A stretch of DNA of 61,336 nt from an uncultured Oscillospiraceae bacterium (GCA_944385535.1 CALWXR010000006.1:1-61336); one strand, 5' to 3'. Shown: positions 49,516 to 58,809, counted from the stretch's first letter. Program-made: numbers and translations. Notes: generated from the letters alone by a model not told the origin.

Positions 49516-50856
49516 TTATTCCGCTTCCCACTGGAGGGATTTCCAGGTCCGTCTGAATATGCCCAGTGCCATTACGGCTACGATGGCCGACGTGACGGTG
49601 GTGTTCAGCCAGATTCCGTCGAGTCCCAGAGGACGAAGGACCACCAGCAGAACCAGGGGGATCACAAAGGTATTGGACACGGAAATTACTGTCGCGGGCA
49701 TCGGTTTGTTCAGAGCAATTAAAAAGCCTTGCACACAGAAGGGGAACCAGCGGAAAAGATTGGACAGGCTGTACAGACGCAGGGCATAAACAGCGGTGCT
49801 CATCAATTCCATGTTGTTATCTTCCAGGAACAGGCTTACCAAGGTACTGGGAAACAGCAGCATGACCGCCATCCCCAGGGCGGAGATCACGGCGGCGGCT
49901 GAAAGGCAGCACCGGATGATCCCTTTCACTCTTCCATTACAGCCTGCGCCCCAGTTGTAGCCAATGGCAGGCTGCAAAGAGTCGCTGGTTCCGTAAAGCA
50001 GCTGCTGCACCAGATCGCCTACATTCATCAAAATGCCGTAGATGGCGACAGCTTCCCCGCCGCCCAGGCGAAGCAGAACCATATTCATCACAATAGAGGT
50101 CAGCCTTGCGGCGGTATTGCTGAGAAAGTTGGGACAGCCGCTGTATAGGAACTGCCATAACACCCGCAGGGAAGGCTTGGGACGGCAGAAGCTCAGGGTT
50201 AGCTTCTTTCTCAGGAAGGGGATCAGCGCCGCTATGGCGCAAAGGGACATTCCGCTGGAAACAGCCAGGGCAGAGCCTGCGATTCCCAGCTTCAAAATGC
50301 CGATGCATACATATTCCAATACCAGGATTGCCCCGGACATGGCGATATTCAGCCCCATGCTGCCATTGATTTTGCCGCAGATGCGAAGATAATTGTCCAG
50401 GGCGAAAACGATGGAGGTGAAGGGGGAGAGCAGCGCGTATACCCGGATGTAGATAACGCCCAGCCGGGCCAGTTCCCCTTCGGCGCCCATAATCTGAAGC
50501 AGCCAGGGGGCGGCGGCATAGAGGAAGCCCCCGGACAGGATCCCCAAAAGAAAAATGGTCAGACAGGCGCAGGTGAAGTAATTGTTGGCTTCCTCCCGCT
50601 GATTCTTACCCAGGGCAATGGAAATGGGCACCGAGGAACCTACGCCGATTAGATCCGCCAGGGAGAAATTGATCAGCACAAAGGGAATCGCCAGATTCAG
50701 CGCGGAAAAAGCCTCCTGCCCAAGAAAATTGCCTACAAAAATGCTGTCAAGCAATCCCCAAAGGGATGAGGCGATCATACTGACGGCTCCGGGAAGGGCC
50801 ACCATGAAAAACAGTTTTATAGGCGGTGTTTTTGTGTACAGATTATAGCTGTTCAT
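49516..50856 (-). CDS. MATE family efflux transporter
   Basis: The 446-residue protein has about twelve spans in two homologous halves. The MATE signature is seen near the start (LFFMVALPGAVSMIASSLWGL and DSIFVGNFLGQEAFSALNLA) and again in the second half. Members export drugs or metabolites in exchange for sodium or protons. It overlaps the marR gene by 14 bases, so regulator and pump form one unit in which the regulator likely senses the pump's substrate. Confidence 0.9.
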   Translation of the reverse strand: MNSYNLYTKTPPIKLFFMVALPGAVSMIASSLWGLLDSIFVGNFLGQEAFSALNLAIPFVLINFSLADLIGVGSSVPISIALGKNQREEANNYFTCACLTIFLLGILSGGFLYAAAPWLLQIMGAEGELARLGVIYIRVYALLSPFTSIVFALDNYLRICGKINGSMGLNIAMSGAILVLEYVCIGILKLGIAGSALAVSSGMSLCAIAALIPFLRKKLTLSFCRPKPSLRVLWQFLYSGCPNFLSNTAARLTSIVMNMVLLRLGGGEAVAIYGILMNVGDLVQQLLYGTSDSLQPAIGYNWGAGCNGRVKGIIRCCLSAAAVISALGMAVMLLFPSTLVSLFLEDNNMELMSTAVYALRLYSLSNLFRWFPFCVQGFLIALNKPMPATVISVSNTFVIPLVLLVVLRPLGLDGIWLNTTVTSAIVAVMALGIFRRTWKSLQWEAE

Positions 50857-51313
50857 GAGAATGATCCTCTTTGTTTTGAATGGATTGTAATTCCAGGCAC
50901 AGGCGTTGGCTGAAATACTCTATGGCCGTAATGAATTCCGGGGAAAAGTGTCTCAGGGTTTCCTGAATGGCCTGTTCCTCGGCTTTATAAATCTGCTTGA
51001 CCATGGCGTCCGCATAAATCTGCCCGGAGGCCGTCAGAACAATGTCCTTCTCCTTGGAGTTCTGCCGTGGGGAAATGGTAATGTAGCCCTGGGCCAGGGC
51101 GGCTTTGACAATGGAATTGATGGTGGTACGGGGAATCAGCATTTCATCACAGATGGCCTTTTGGGTATGGGGCTTTCCGTCGGCAAGCGCGTAATAAAAA
51201 GCCATGGCATTTTCGTTCACGCCCATACGCCGGGCAAAAAAATAATAGGCGCCGTCGATTTTTGAGGTGGCAAGCATAAGCCGCCGCAGGCTTTCCGTGT
51301 ATGTGTCCATCAT
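50843..51313 (-). CDS. MarR family transcriptional regulator
   Basis: The 156-residue protein has a MarR winged helix: AFYYALADGKPHTQKAICDE, then IPRTTINSIVKAALAQGYI as recognition helix and NSKEKDIVLTASG as wing. Helices at both ends form the dimer. I start at the first ATG of an ATGATG pair, 51313, behind AAAGGAGACCA. Its promoter carries two near-perfect palindromic sites, so it should repress itself and the MATE pump until a ligand binds. Confidence 0.92.
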   Translation of the reverse strand: MMDTYTESLRRLMLATSKIDGAYYFFARRMGVNENAMAFYYALADGKPHTQKAICDEMLIPRTTINSIVKAALAQGYITISPRQNSKEKDIVLTASGQIYADAMVKQIYKAEEQAIQETLRHFSPEFITAIEYFSQRLCLELQSIQNKEDHSHEQL

Positions 51314-51327
51314 TGGTCTCCTTTCAG

Positions 51328-51372
51328 TACGAAATCGTATCAAATTATAATACGATTTCGTACTATTGTCAA
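51328..51372 (-). promoter_or_regulatory. marR-MATE promoter with two operators
   Basis: Minus-strand TTGACA (51372-51367) and TATAAT (51349-51344) are a perfect sigma-A pair with a 17-bp spacer. TACGAAATCGTA (51328-51339) and TACGATTTCGTA (51351-51362) are each nearly palindromic and together form a 13-bp inverted repeat around the -10. Confidence 0.92.
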
Positions 51373-51383
51373 GCCCTTTTCTT

Positions 51384-51421
51384 TAGAAAGAAAAGCCCGC
51401 CGGAAGCATCCGGCGGGCTTT
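51384..51421 (-). terminator. Terminator of the flavoprotein/small-protein operon
   Basis: AAAGCCCGCCGGA (51392-51404) pairs with TCCGGCGGGCTTT (51409-51421); on the minus strand TTTTCTTTC follows. Confidence 0.88.
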
Positions 51422-51423
51422 GG

Positions 51424-51579
51424 TTATATTTGGCGGAATTCGTAGTTTTCAAAAATCAGCTTGTCGCCCACGTCCGCCCCGAAGGGAAGCAGGGCCAGGG
51501 CAACTTCGGAAACCACGCCGCTGTCCCGATAGCGCACATAGGCGTAATCTCCCCGAATGTCAATGATGGTACATTCCAT
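51424..51579 (-). CDS. 51-residue conserved-looking small protein
   Basis: A frame of 51 codons starts with ATG at 51579 behind GAGAGGTGACAAGA and stops 12 bases after... that is, its start lies 12 bases downstream of the flavoprotein stop. The product (MECTIIDIRGDYAYVRY at the start, then LALLPFGADVGDKLIFENYEF in two pieces) is acidic, with no membrane span, and reads like a small beta-barrel. I do not recognise the family. The good ribosome site, operon position and following terminator support a real gene. Confidence 0.7.
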   Translation of the reverse strand: MECTIIDIRGDYAYVRYRDSGVVSEVALALLPFGADVGDKLIFENYEFRQI

Positions 51580-51591
51580 TCTTGTCACCTC

Positions 51592-52209
51592 TCAGCGAAT
51601 GAAGTTGGTGGATACCCGGGCCTCGTATTCGGGAATTCCCAGGGTCTGTTTGCCAAGGTCGATGGACTTCATCAAAAAGGCCATGTTTCTGGCAAGGTTT
51701 CGAACGGTAATGATCCCTTCTTCGTCCTGGGCCGCCTCGCCGGGCATCCGGCCGTGGACGCTGTTCCAGTAGTGGCTGGAGGCGATGGGCATGCCGGAAA
51801 TGGTGAAGTACTTGTTCAGCTGGTCAAAGGTGGCCGAGCAGCCGCCCCGGCGGGCAACGACCACGCTGGCCCCCACCTTCATCCGCTTGTCAAAGTGGGT
51901 GCTGTAGAACAGCCGGTCCAAAAAGGCTGCCAGAGTAGCGTTGGCAGAGGCGTAGTATACCGGGCTGCCTACCACAATGCCATCGGCTTCCTGAAATTTT
52001 TCGGCAGCGGCGTTTACTGCGTCATCAAAGACGCATTTGCCGGTTTTGAAGCAGCTACCGCAGGCGATGCAGCCCCGGATTGCCTGATTGCCGATGTGCA
52101 GCAGCTCCGTCTCCACCCCCTCGGCGGCAAAGACCTGGGCCATCTGATCCAGGGCAAAGGCGGTATTTCCCTTGGCCTTGGGACTTCCGTTAATCAATAA
52201 GACCTTCAT
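51592..52209 (-). CDS. Iron-sulfur flavoprotein (NADPH-dependent FMN reductase-like)
   Basis: The 205-residue protein has a flavodoxin-like fold: FMN phosphate loop NGSPKAKGNTA near residue 8 and GSPVYYASANATL near 80. A compact Cys set C47-x2-C-x2-C-x4-C (CIACGSCFKTGKC) matches the iron-sulfur flavoprotein family, which binds FMN and [4Fe-4S] and handles electrons or reactive oxygen in anaerobes. The start follows CAGGAGGTCTACG. It sits just downstream of nifJ on the same strand but behind a hairpin. A small conserved gene follows it. Confidence 0.88.
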   Translation of the reverse strand: MKVLLINGSPKAKGNTAFALDQMAQVFAAEGVETELLHIGNQAIRGCIACGSCFKTGKCVFDDAVNAAAEKFQEADGIVVGSPVYYASANATLAAFLDRLFYSTHFDKRMKVGASVVVARRGGCSATFDQLNKYFTISGMPIASSHYWNSVHGRMPGEAAQDEEGIITVRNLARNMAFLMKSIDLGKQTLGIPEYEARVSTNFIR

Positions 52210-52229
52210 CGTAGACCTCCTGGAAACAA

Positions 52230-52258
52230 GCTGCCCTCAGAAGTTCTCTGAGGGCAGC
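52230..52258 (-). terminator. Hairpin after nifJ
   Basis: GCTGCCCTCAGA (52230-52241) pairs with TCTGAGGGCAGC (52247-52258); on the minus strand TTGTTTCC follows, a modest T tract. Confidence 0.7.
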
Positions 52259-52295
52259 GGGATTTAGATTGGGAAACTGAAACGATGGGAAAGGA

Positions 52296-55200
52296 TCAGT
52301 CCTTGTACACCTCAACCAGCTTGTTCAGGTGCTCCCAGCGCTCCTTAGCGGCAGCCTCGTTTCTGGCGAACAGCTCGGTGGCGCGCTCGGGGAACTCACG
52401 GGTCAGACGGCTGTAACGAGCCTCGTTCATCAGGAACTCCTGATAGCCATCCTTGGGAGCCTTGCTGTCCAGCTGGAACTTACCGGTGGTCTTGGAGGGA
52501 TCGAACCGGAACAGGTTCCAGTAGCCGCATTCCACAGCCTTCTTCATCTCAGCCTGGCAGTTCATCATGCCGCCCTTGATGGAGTGCATCTCACAGGGAG
52601 CGTAGCCGATGATCAGGGAAGGACCGTGGTAAGCCTCAGCCTCGGTGATGGCCTTGATGGTCTGAGCCTGGTTGGCGCCCATGGCAATCTGAGCAACGTA
52701 CACATAGCCGTAGCTCATGGCGATTTCCGCCAGGGACTTCTTCTTGGTTTCCTTACCGGAAGCGGCGAACTGAGCCACCTGGCCGATGTTGGAAGCCTTG
52801 GAAGCCTGACCGCCGGTGTTGGAGTAAACCTCGGTGTCAAAGACGAAGATGTTCACATCCTGGTTGGAGGCCAGCACATGATCCACGCCGCCGAAGCCGA
52901 TGTCATAAGCCCAGCCGTCGCCGCCGAAGATCCACACGGACTTCTTGGACAGGTATTCCTTCTTGTTCAGAATATCCGCAACGGTGTCGCAGCAGACCTT
53001 GGCTTCCAGGTTCTCGATCAGAGCCTTGGTAGCGGCCTTGTTGGCTTCGCCGTCGTTGTAGGTGTCCAGCCAAGCCTGGCAGGCAGCCTTCCGCTCCTCG
53101 GAAGCGGTATTCTCCATGACGGAGATGACCTTGTTCTTCAGGGACTCACGGATGACAGCCTGCGCGGTGTACATACCCAGACCGTGCTCGGCGTTGTCCT
53201 CAAACAGGGAGTTGGACCAAGCGGGGCCGTGGCCGTCAGCATTGACCGTGTAGGGAGAGGTAGCGGCGGGACCGCCCCAGATGGAGGAACAGCCGGTGGC
53301 GTTGGAAATGTACATCCGATCGCCGAACAGCTGGGTCACCAGACGAGCGTAGCTGGTCTCGGCACAGCCGGCGCAGGAGCCGGAGAACTCCAGCAGAGGC
53401 TTGCGGAACTGGCTGCCCTTGACAGTGTTGTCCTGCATGTCCTTCTTGTCGGAGACCTTGGAGACCATGTAGTTAAAGACTTCCTGCTCGGCCAGCTCGG
53501 ATTCCTGGGGAACCATGGTGATGGCCTTGGTGGGACATACGCCTACGCAGACGCCGCAGCCCATGCAGTCCAGAGGAGAAACGGCCATGGTGTACTTGTA
53601 AACGCCCTTGCCCTTACCGGCCTTTACATCCACCAGACGGGCGCCGGCGGGAGCGGCAGCGGCTTCTTCCGCGGTTAGCGCGTAGGGACGGATGGTGGCG
53701 TGGGGGCAAACATAGGCACAGTTGTTGCACTGGATGCACTTGGTCTCGTCCCAGTGAGGAACGGTGACCGCAACGCCACGCTTCTCGTAAGCGGAAGCGC
53801 CCAGGGGGAACTGACCGTCGGCCAGATCTTCGAAGGCGGAAACAGGCAGGCTGTAGCCGTCCATCTTGCCCACGGGGTTCAGGATGGTCTTGACCACCTT
53901 AACGGTGTCGGCATTGCCTTCCAGCGCTTCATCGGCCTTGTTGTCCTCAATGGTAGCCCAGGAAGCGGGAACGTCGATCTTGACGTAAGCGGTAGCGCCG
54001 GCATCGATGGCGTTCCAGTTCTTCTCCACCACGTCACGGCCCTTCTTCAGGTAGGAGTGCTCAGCGGCGTCCTTCATGTACTTGACGGCGTCCTCAGCGC
54101 TCATGACCTTGGCCAGGGAGAAGAAGGCGGACTGGAGAATGGTGTTGGTACGCTTGCCCATGCCAACCTGGATGGCCAGGTCGATGGCGTTGATGGTGTA
54201 CAGCTGGATGTTGTTGTTGGCGATGTAGCGCTTGGAGGCGGCATCCAGGTGATGCTCCAGCTCCTCCAGGGACCACTGGCAGTTGATCAGGAACACGCCG
54301 CCGGGCTTTACGTCCTGAACAATCTTAAAGCCCTTGGTGATGTAGGAGGGGTTGTGGCAAGCCACGAAGTCGGCCTTGTTGATGTAGTAGGGGGACTTGA
54401 TGGGCTTGTCGCCGAAGCGCAGGTGGGACACGGTGACGCCGCCGGTCTTCTTGGAGTCGTACTGGAAGTAAGCCTGTACGTACTTGTCGGTGTGGTCGCC
54501 GATGATCTTGATGGAGTTCTTGTTGGCGCCAACGGTGCCGTCGCCGCCCAGGCCCCAGAACTTGCACTCGATGGTGCCTTCCGCGGCGGTGTTGGGGGAG
54601 ACCTTCTCATCCAGGGACAGGTGGGTCACATCGTCCACGATGCCGATGGTGAACTCGTGCTTAGGAGCGTCCTTGGTCAGCTCCTCATACACGGCGAAGA
54701 TGGAAGCGGGATGGGTGTCCTTGGAACCCAAGCCGTAACGGCCGCCGATAACGGTCACGTCGTTGCGGCCGGCCTTGGCCAGAGCCATGACCACGTCCTG
54801 GTACAGGGGCTCGCCCTGAGAGCCGGGCTCCTTGGTGCGGTCCAGAACAGCAATCTTCTTGGCGGTAGCGGGGATGGCGGCCAGCAGCTTGTCAGCGCAG
54901 AAGGGCCGGAACAGGCGAACCTTCACCACGCCGACCTTTTCGCCGTGGGCGTTCAGGTAGTCGATGACTTCCTCGATCACGTCGTTGACGGAGCCCATGG
55001 CAACGATGATCCGGTCAGCGTCGGGGGCGCCGTAGTAGTTGAACAGCTGATAGTCGGTGCCCAGCTTCTCGTTGACCTTGGCCATGTACTTCTCAACCAC
55101 TGCGGGCAGGGCGTTGTAATACTTGTTGCAGGCCTCACGATGCTGGAAGAAGATGTCGTCGTTCTCGTGGGAGCCGCGCATGGCGGGACGCTCGGGGTTC

Positions 55201-55823
55201 AGGGAGTGCTTGCGGAAGGCGTCCACAGCATCCATGTTGACCATTTCCTTCAGATCCTCGTAGTCCCAGATGGCAACCTTCTGGATCTCGTGGGAGGTAC
55301 GGAAGCCGTCGAAGAAGTTGATGAAGGGAACGCGGCCTTCGATAGAGGCCAGGTGGGCGACAGCGCCCAGGTCCATAACTTCCTGAACGTTGGTCTCACA
55401 CAGCATGGCGAAGCCGGTCTGACGGCAGGCGTAGACGTCGGAGTGGTCACCGAAGATGTTCAGGGACTGAGCAGCCACGGTACGGGCGGACACGTGGAAC
55501 ACGCTGGGCAGCAGCTCGCCGGCGATCTTGTACATGTTGGGGATCATCAGCAGCAGGCCCTGAGACGCGGTGTAGGTGGTGGTCAGGGCGCCGGCGGCCA
55601 GAGAGCCGTGCACGGTACCGGCAGCACCGGCCTCAGACTGCATCTCCACAACCTTGACGGTGTTGCCGAAGATGTTCTTACGACCGGCAGCGGACCACTG
55701 ATCCACATTGTCAGCCATGGGGCTGGACGGGGTAATGGGGTAGATGCCAGCAACCTCGGTAAAGGCATAGCTGACGTGGGCGGCAGCGGTATTGCCGTCC
55801 ATAGTTTTGAATTTTCTAGCCAA
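52296..55823 (-). CDS. nifJ: Pyruvate:ferredoxin (flavodoxin) oxidoreductase
   Basis: The 1175-residue homodimeric-type enzyme oxidises pyruvate with CoA to acetyl-CoA and CO2 and reduces ferredoxin. Order: domain I with GIYPITPSSPMADNVDQW (about 1-250), domains II-III, a two-cluster ferredoxin domain (CIQCNNCAYVCP near 700 and CMGCGVCVGVCP near 757), and the TPP domain (about 830-1175) with the proximal-cluster CAGCAETSY and GGDGWAYDIGFGG. The start is TTG at 55823, behind AGGAGG with a nine-base spacer; the usual MARKFKTMDGN beginning supports it. Its promoter is strong. Codon use is that of a highly expressed gene. Confidence 0.97.
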   Translation of the reverse strand: MARKFKTMDGNTAAAHVSYAFTEVAGIYPITPSSPMADNVDQWSAAGRKNIFGNTVKVVEMQSEAGAAGTVHGSLAAGALTTTYTASQGLLLMIPNMYKIAGELLPSVFHVSARTVAAQSLNIFGDHSDVYACRQTGFAMLCETNVQEVMDLGAVAHLASIEGRVPFINFFDGFRTSHEIQKVAIWDYEDLKEMVNMDAVDAFRKHSLNPERPAMRGSHENDDIFFQHREACNKYYNALPAVVEKYMAKVNEKLGTDYQLFNYYGAPDADRIIVAMGSVNDVIEEVIDYLNAHGEKVGVVKVRLFRPFCADKLLAAIPATAKKIAVLDRTKEPGSQGEPLYQDVVMALAKAGRNDVTVIGGRYGLGSKDTHPASIFAVYEELTKDAPKHEFTIGIVDDVTHLSLDEKVSPNTAAEGTIECKFWGLGGDGTVGANKNSIKIIGDHTDKYVQAYFQYDSKKTGGVTVSHLRFGDKPIKSPYYINKADFVACHNPSYITKGFKIVQDVKPGGVFLINCQWSLEELEHHLDAASKRYIANNNIQLYTINAIDLAIQVGMGKRTNTILQSAFFSLAKVMSAEDAVKYMKDAAEHSYLKKGRDVVEKNWNAIDAGATAYVKIDVPASWATIEDNKADEALEGNADTVKVVKTILNPVGKMDGYSLPVSAFEDLADGQFPLGASAYEKRGVAVTVPHWDETKCIQCNNCAYVCPHATIRPYALTAEEAAAAPAGARLVDVKAGKGKGVYKYTMAVSPLDCMGCGVCVGVCPTKAITMVPQESELAEQEVFNYMVSKVSDKKDMQDNTVKGSQFRKPLLEFSGSCAGCAETSYARLVTQLFGDRMYISNATGCSSIWGGPAATSPYTVNADGHGPAWSNSLFEDNAEHGLGMYTAQAVIRESLKNKVISVMENTASEERKAACQAWLDTYNDGEANKAATKALIENLEAKVCCDTVADILNKKEYLSKKSVWIFGGDGWAYDIGFGGVDHVLASNQDVNIFVFDTEVYSNTGGQASKASNIGQVAQFAASGKETKKKSLAEIAMSYGYVYVAQIAMGANQAQTIKAITEAEAYHGPSLIIGYAPCEMHSIKGGMMNCQAEMKKAVECGYWNLFRFDPSKTTGKFQLDSKAPKDGYQEFLMNEARYSRLTREFPERATELFARNEAAAKERWEHLNKLVEVYKD

Positions 55824-55864
55824 AATGAAATACCTCCTAAAGTATTACAAATTTTGTCTTAAAT

Positions 55865-55893
55865 ATCATATCACTTTTCCCGTCGTTTGTAAA
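55865..55893 (-). promoter_or_regulatory. Promoter of nifJ
   Basis: Minus-strand TTTACA (55893-55888) and TATGAT (55870-55865) with a 17-bp spacer. Confidence 0.75.
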
Positions 55894-56003
55894 GCCATCA
55901 AACCGCCCAGTCACAAAAATTTTAGGTATTTCCACAAGAAACAGATGGAAAAACTGTACAGCTTGCTCTAGGGTGTTTTCTTCTGGAAAAGTTGAAAAAA
56001 AGA

Positions 56004-56032
56004 TTGTGTTTTTTCCCGGAATGGAGTATGAT
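56004..56032 (+). promoter_or_regulatory. Promoter of the yifB-thiI-cinA group
   Basis: TTGTGT (56004-56009) and TATGAT (56027-56032) are 17 bp apart, about 25 bases before the yifB start. Confidence 0.7.
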
Positions 56033-56057
56033 GAGGAAAAAGAGGGGAGAGACGGGG

Positions 56058-57572
56058 ATGATCTGCAGCGTAAAAACTCTGGGAATATCCGGGATCCAGG
56101 GCAGCGTGGTAACGGCGGAATGCTATATTTCCCACGGGCTTCCGGGATTTGAGGTGGTCGGCCTGCCGGACGCGGCGGTGAAGGAGGCCCGGGATCGGGT
56201 TCGGGCGGCCACAAAGAGCAGCGGACTGAATTTTCCGGTGAGCCGGATCACGGTGAATCTGGCGCCGGCAAGCAAAAAGAAGGCGGGCACCCACTATGAT
56301 CTGCCCATTGCCCTGAGCATTCTGTGCGCCATGGGCAGTGTGCGCCGCCCCAAGCCTTCCAGCGCCTTTATTGGAGAGCTGGGGCTGGACGGCTCCCTGC
56401 GGCCGGTTTCCGGCGTGCTCCCCATGGCCCTGGAGGCAAAGAAAGCGGGGATCCAATCCCTGTTTGTCCCGGCGGAAAACGGGGCTGAGGCCACCTTGGC
56501 CCGGGGGCCTGCAATTTACCCGGTCCGAAACCTGAAAGAGCTTGCCGCCGGGTTGAACGGTGAGGCGGTATTGGGGGAGGAATCCCCCTGGATGCCCTCC
56601 CGGACAGATGTCCGGGGGCTGGACTTCAAGGACGTGCTGGGTCAGGAGAACGCCAAGCGGGCCCTGGAGGTAGCGGCCGCGGGCGGTCACAATGTGCTGC
56701 TCATCGGCCCTCCCGGCTCCGGAAAAAGCATGCTCAGCAAGCGCCTGCCCTCCATACTGCCGGATATGACCTGGGAGGAATCTCTGGAGGTCAGCCAGAT
56801 CTACTCGGTTATGGGCCTGCTTACGCCCAAGGAGCCTTTGGTGACCCAGCGGCCCTTCCGCTCGCCCCATCATACGGTGTCCAACGCGGGGCTGACCGGC
56901 GGAGGCACCAACCCGAAGCCCGGAGAGATCTCCATGGCCCACAAGGGGGTGCTGTTCCTGGATGAAATGCCGGAATTTCGGAAGGATACCCTGGATCTCA
57001 TGCGCCAGCCCCTGGAGGATGGGAAGGTGACCATTTCCCGGGTGTCCGGCGCTGTGACCTATCCGGCGGAGTTTATGCTGGTATGCGCCATGAACCCCTG
57101 CAAGTGCGGCTGGTATGGGGATCCCTCCGGCCGGTGCCGCTGCTCTCAGGCGGCGGTGGAAAGCTATCGGAGCCGGATCTCCGGCCCTCTGCTGGATCGG
57201 ATCGATATTGTGGTAGAGGTGCCTTCCGTGGCTTTTGAGGATCTGCGCAGCCGGGCGGAAGCGGAACCGTCGGCGGCAATCAAGGCCCGGGTGGACGCTG
57301 CCAGGAAGATCCAGAACCGGCGCTTTGGAAGCGGATGCATGAGCAATGCCCGAATGGGGCCGGATGATATGCGAACGTACTGCGCCCTGGACGAAGAAGG
57401 CGGAGAGCTGATGAAGGACGCTTTCGAAGTTATGGGCTTGACGGCCAGAAGCTATGACCGTATACTAAGGGTTGCCAGAACCGTGGCGGATCTGGAGGGA
57501 AGCGATCAAATCCTTCCCCGGCACATTGCGGAGGCCATCCAGTACCGAGCGGTGAATCTGGGCAATGGATAG
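56058..57572 (+). CDS. YifB/ComM family Mg chelatase-like AAA ATPase
   Basis: The 504-residue protein has an N-terminal Lon-like domain (about 1-175; PGFEVVGLPDAAVKEARDRV in its beginning), a Mg-chelatase AAA domain (about 190-395) with Walker A GPPGSGKSML and Walker B GVLFLDEMPEF, and a C-terminal helical lid (LTARSYDRILRVARTVADL). A Cys cluster CNPCKCGWYGDPSGRC-like stretch (AMNPCKCGWYG, GRCRCS) is usual here. ComM of this family is a helicase aiding branch migration in transformation; a role in homologous recombination is inferred. I start at 56058; a longer frame from 55992 runs through the promoter. Confidence 0.9.
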   Translation: MICSVKTLGISGIQGSVVTAECYISHGLPGFEVVGLPDAAVKEARDRVRAATKSSGLNFPVSRITVNLAPASKKKAGTHYDLPIALSILCAMGSVRRPKPSSAFIGELGLDGSLRPVSGVLPMALEAKKAGIQSLFVPAENGAEATLARGPAIYPVRNLKELAAGLNGEAVLGEESPWMPSRTDVRGLDFKDVLGQENAKRALEVAAAGGHNVLLIGPPGSGKSMLSKRLPSILPDMTWEESLEVSQIYSVMGLLTPKEPLVTQRPFRSPHHTVSNAGLTGGGTNPKPGEISMAHKGVLFLDEMPEFRKDTLDLMRQPLEDGKVTISRVSGAVTYPAEFMLVCAMNPCKCGWYGDPSGRCRCSQAAVESYRSRISGPLLDRIDIVVEVPSVAFEDLRSRAEAEPSAAIKARVDAARKIQNRRFGSGCMSNARMGPDDMRTYCALDEEGGELMKDAFEVMGLTARSYDRILRVARTVADLEGSDQILPRHIAEAIQYRAVNLGNG

Positions 57573-57576
57573 ATAA

Positions 57577-57596
57577 CCGGAAGCGGGGGCTTCCGG
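57577..57596 (+). other. Small hairpin between yifB and thiI
   Basis: CCGGAAGC (57577-57584) pairs with GCTTCCGG (57589-57596), then AAAAAG. Without a T run it is not a terminator, so thiI may be read through from yifB. Confidence 0.4.
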
Positions 57597-57618
57597 AAAA
57601 AGAATCATGAGGTATGCT

Positions 57619-58809
57619 ATGAAGGAAATTTTTCTGTTAAAATTAGGTGAGATCGTTCTTAAGGGCGCTAATAAGCGGCAGTTCGAATCCCGACTGCGGC
57701 AGAATGTCCGCCGCCGTATGAAGCGCTACGGCAATTTTGACGTGTATATCATGCAGTCTACGGTCTATGTTGAGCCCATGGACGAAAGCGCGGATGTGGA
57801 CGGCGCCTGGGAGGCCTGCGGCTCCATTTTCGGCGTGGTCAGCCTGTGCCGGTGCCGCCCCTGTGAAAAGAATGTGGACGCCATTTTTGAAGCGGTGGAA
57901 AACTACCTGGGGGAGGAGCTGGACTGCGCCAAGTCCTTTAAGGTGGAGTCCAAGCGTTCCGATAAGCGCTTCCCCATGACCTCTATCCAGCTGTCTCAGG
58001 AGATCGGCGGGCGGCTGGCGGAGGCCCATCCGGATGTACAGGTGGATGTGCACCACCCGGATTACACGGTATATGTGGAGGTTCGGGATCTGGCCGCCTA
58101 TGTCCACGGGCCTGCACAGCCCGGAGCCGGCGGACTGCCCACCGGCGTAGGGGGACGGGCCATGGTGCTCCTTTCCGGCGGCATCGATTCTCCCGTGGCG
58201 GCCTATATGATCGCCAAGCGGGGGGTGGAAATTGAAGCGGTGCACTTCTTCTCCTATCCCTACACCTCCCAGCTGGCTAAGGACAAGGTGGTGGAGCTGG
58301 CAAGACTGGTGACCAAATATTCCGGGAAGATGACGGTGAACGTGGTATCCTTTACGCAGATCCAGGAAGCCATCCGGGACAACTGCCCGGAGGAATTTTT
58401 CACATTAATCATGCGCCGGTTTATGATGGAGATCTCCCAGCGGATCGCCAAACACGACGGCTGCGGGGCGCTGATCACCGGCGAGAATCTGGGCCAGGTG
58501 GCTTCTCAGACCATGGAGGCCATGGCGGTCACCGGGGCCGTGGTGGATATCCCCATTTTCATGCCCCTGGTGGGTATGGACAAGGAGGAAATCGTCACCA
58601 TCGCCCGGAAAATCGGTACTTTGGAAACCTCCATTTTGCCCTACGAGGACTGCTGCACGGTATTTACCCCCAAGCATCCCAAAACCAAGCCCACCCTGGG
58701 CCAGGTGCTCCACGCGGAGCGGAATCTGGATCGGGAGGGGCTGATCCGGCAGGCAATGGACAGCATTGAGAAGATCAAGGTGAGCTACCATGACGAGAGC
58801 GTGCTGTGA
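57619..58809 (+). CDS. thiI: tRNA 4-thiouridine synthase ThiI
   Basis: The 396-residue enzyme adenylates and sulfurates U8 of tRNA and also supports thiazole synthesis. It has an N-terminal ferredoxin-like domain, a THUMP domain (about 60-165) and a PP-loop ATPase (about 175-385) with SGGIDSPVAAYM. It lacks the C-terminal rhodanese domain of E. coli ThiI, as is normal in Firmicutes, so a separate cysteine desulfurase must deliver sulfur. CCTVFTPKHPKT near 355 is a conserved family segment. I start at 57619, behind TGAGGTATGCT; an ATG four codons upstream is possible. Confidence 0.94.
   Translation: MKEIFLLKLGEIVLKGANKRQFESRLRQNVRRRMKRYGNFDVYIMQSTVYVEPMDESADVDGAWEACGSIFGVVSLCRCRPCEKNVDAIFEAVENYLGEELDCAKSFKVESKRSDKRFPMTSIQLSQEIGGRLAEAHPDVQVDVHHPDYTVYVEVRDLAAYVHGPAQPGAGGLPTGVGGRAMVLLSGGIDSPVAAYMIAKRGVEIEAVHFFSYPYTSQLAKDKVVELARLVTKYSGKMTVNVVSFTQIQEAIRDNCPEEFFTLIMRRFMMEISQRIAKHDGCGALITGENLGQVASQTMEAMAVTGAVVDIPIFMPLVGMDKEEIVTIARKIGTLETSILPYEDCCTVFTPKHPKTKPTLGQVLHAERNLDREGLIRQAMDSIEKIKVSYHDESVL

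Noticed and set aside
52329-55862. Two long plus-strand frames (449 and 720 codons) opposite nifJ
   Set aside because: Shadows of nifJ caused by strong codon bias; no ribosome site and no recognisable motif.
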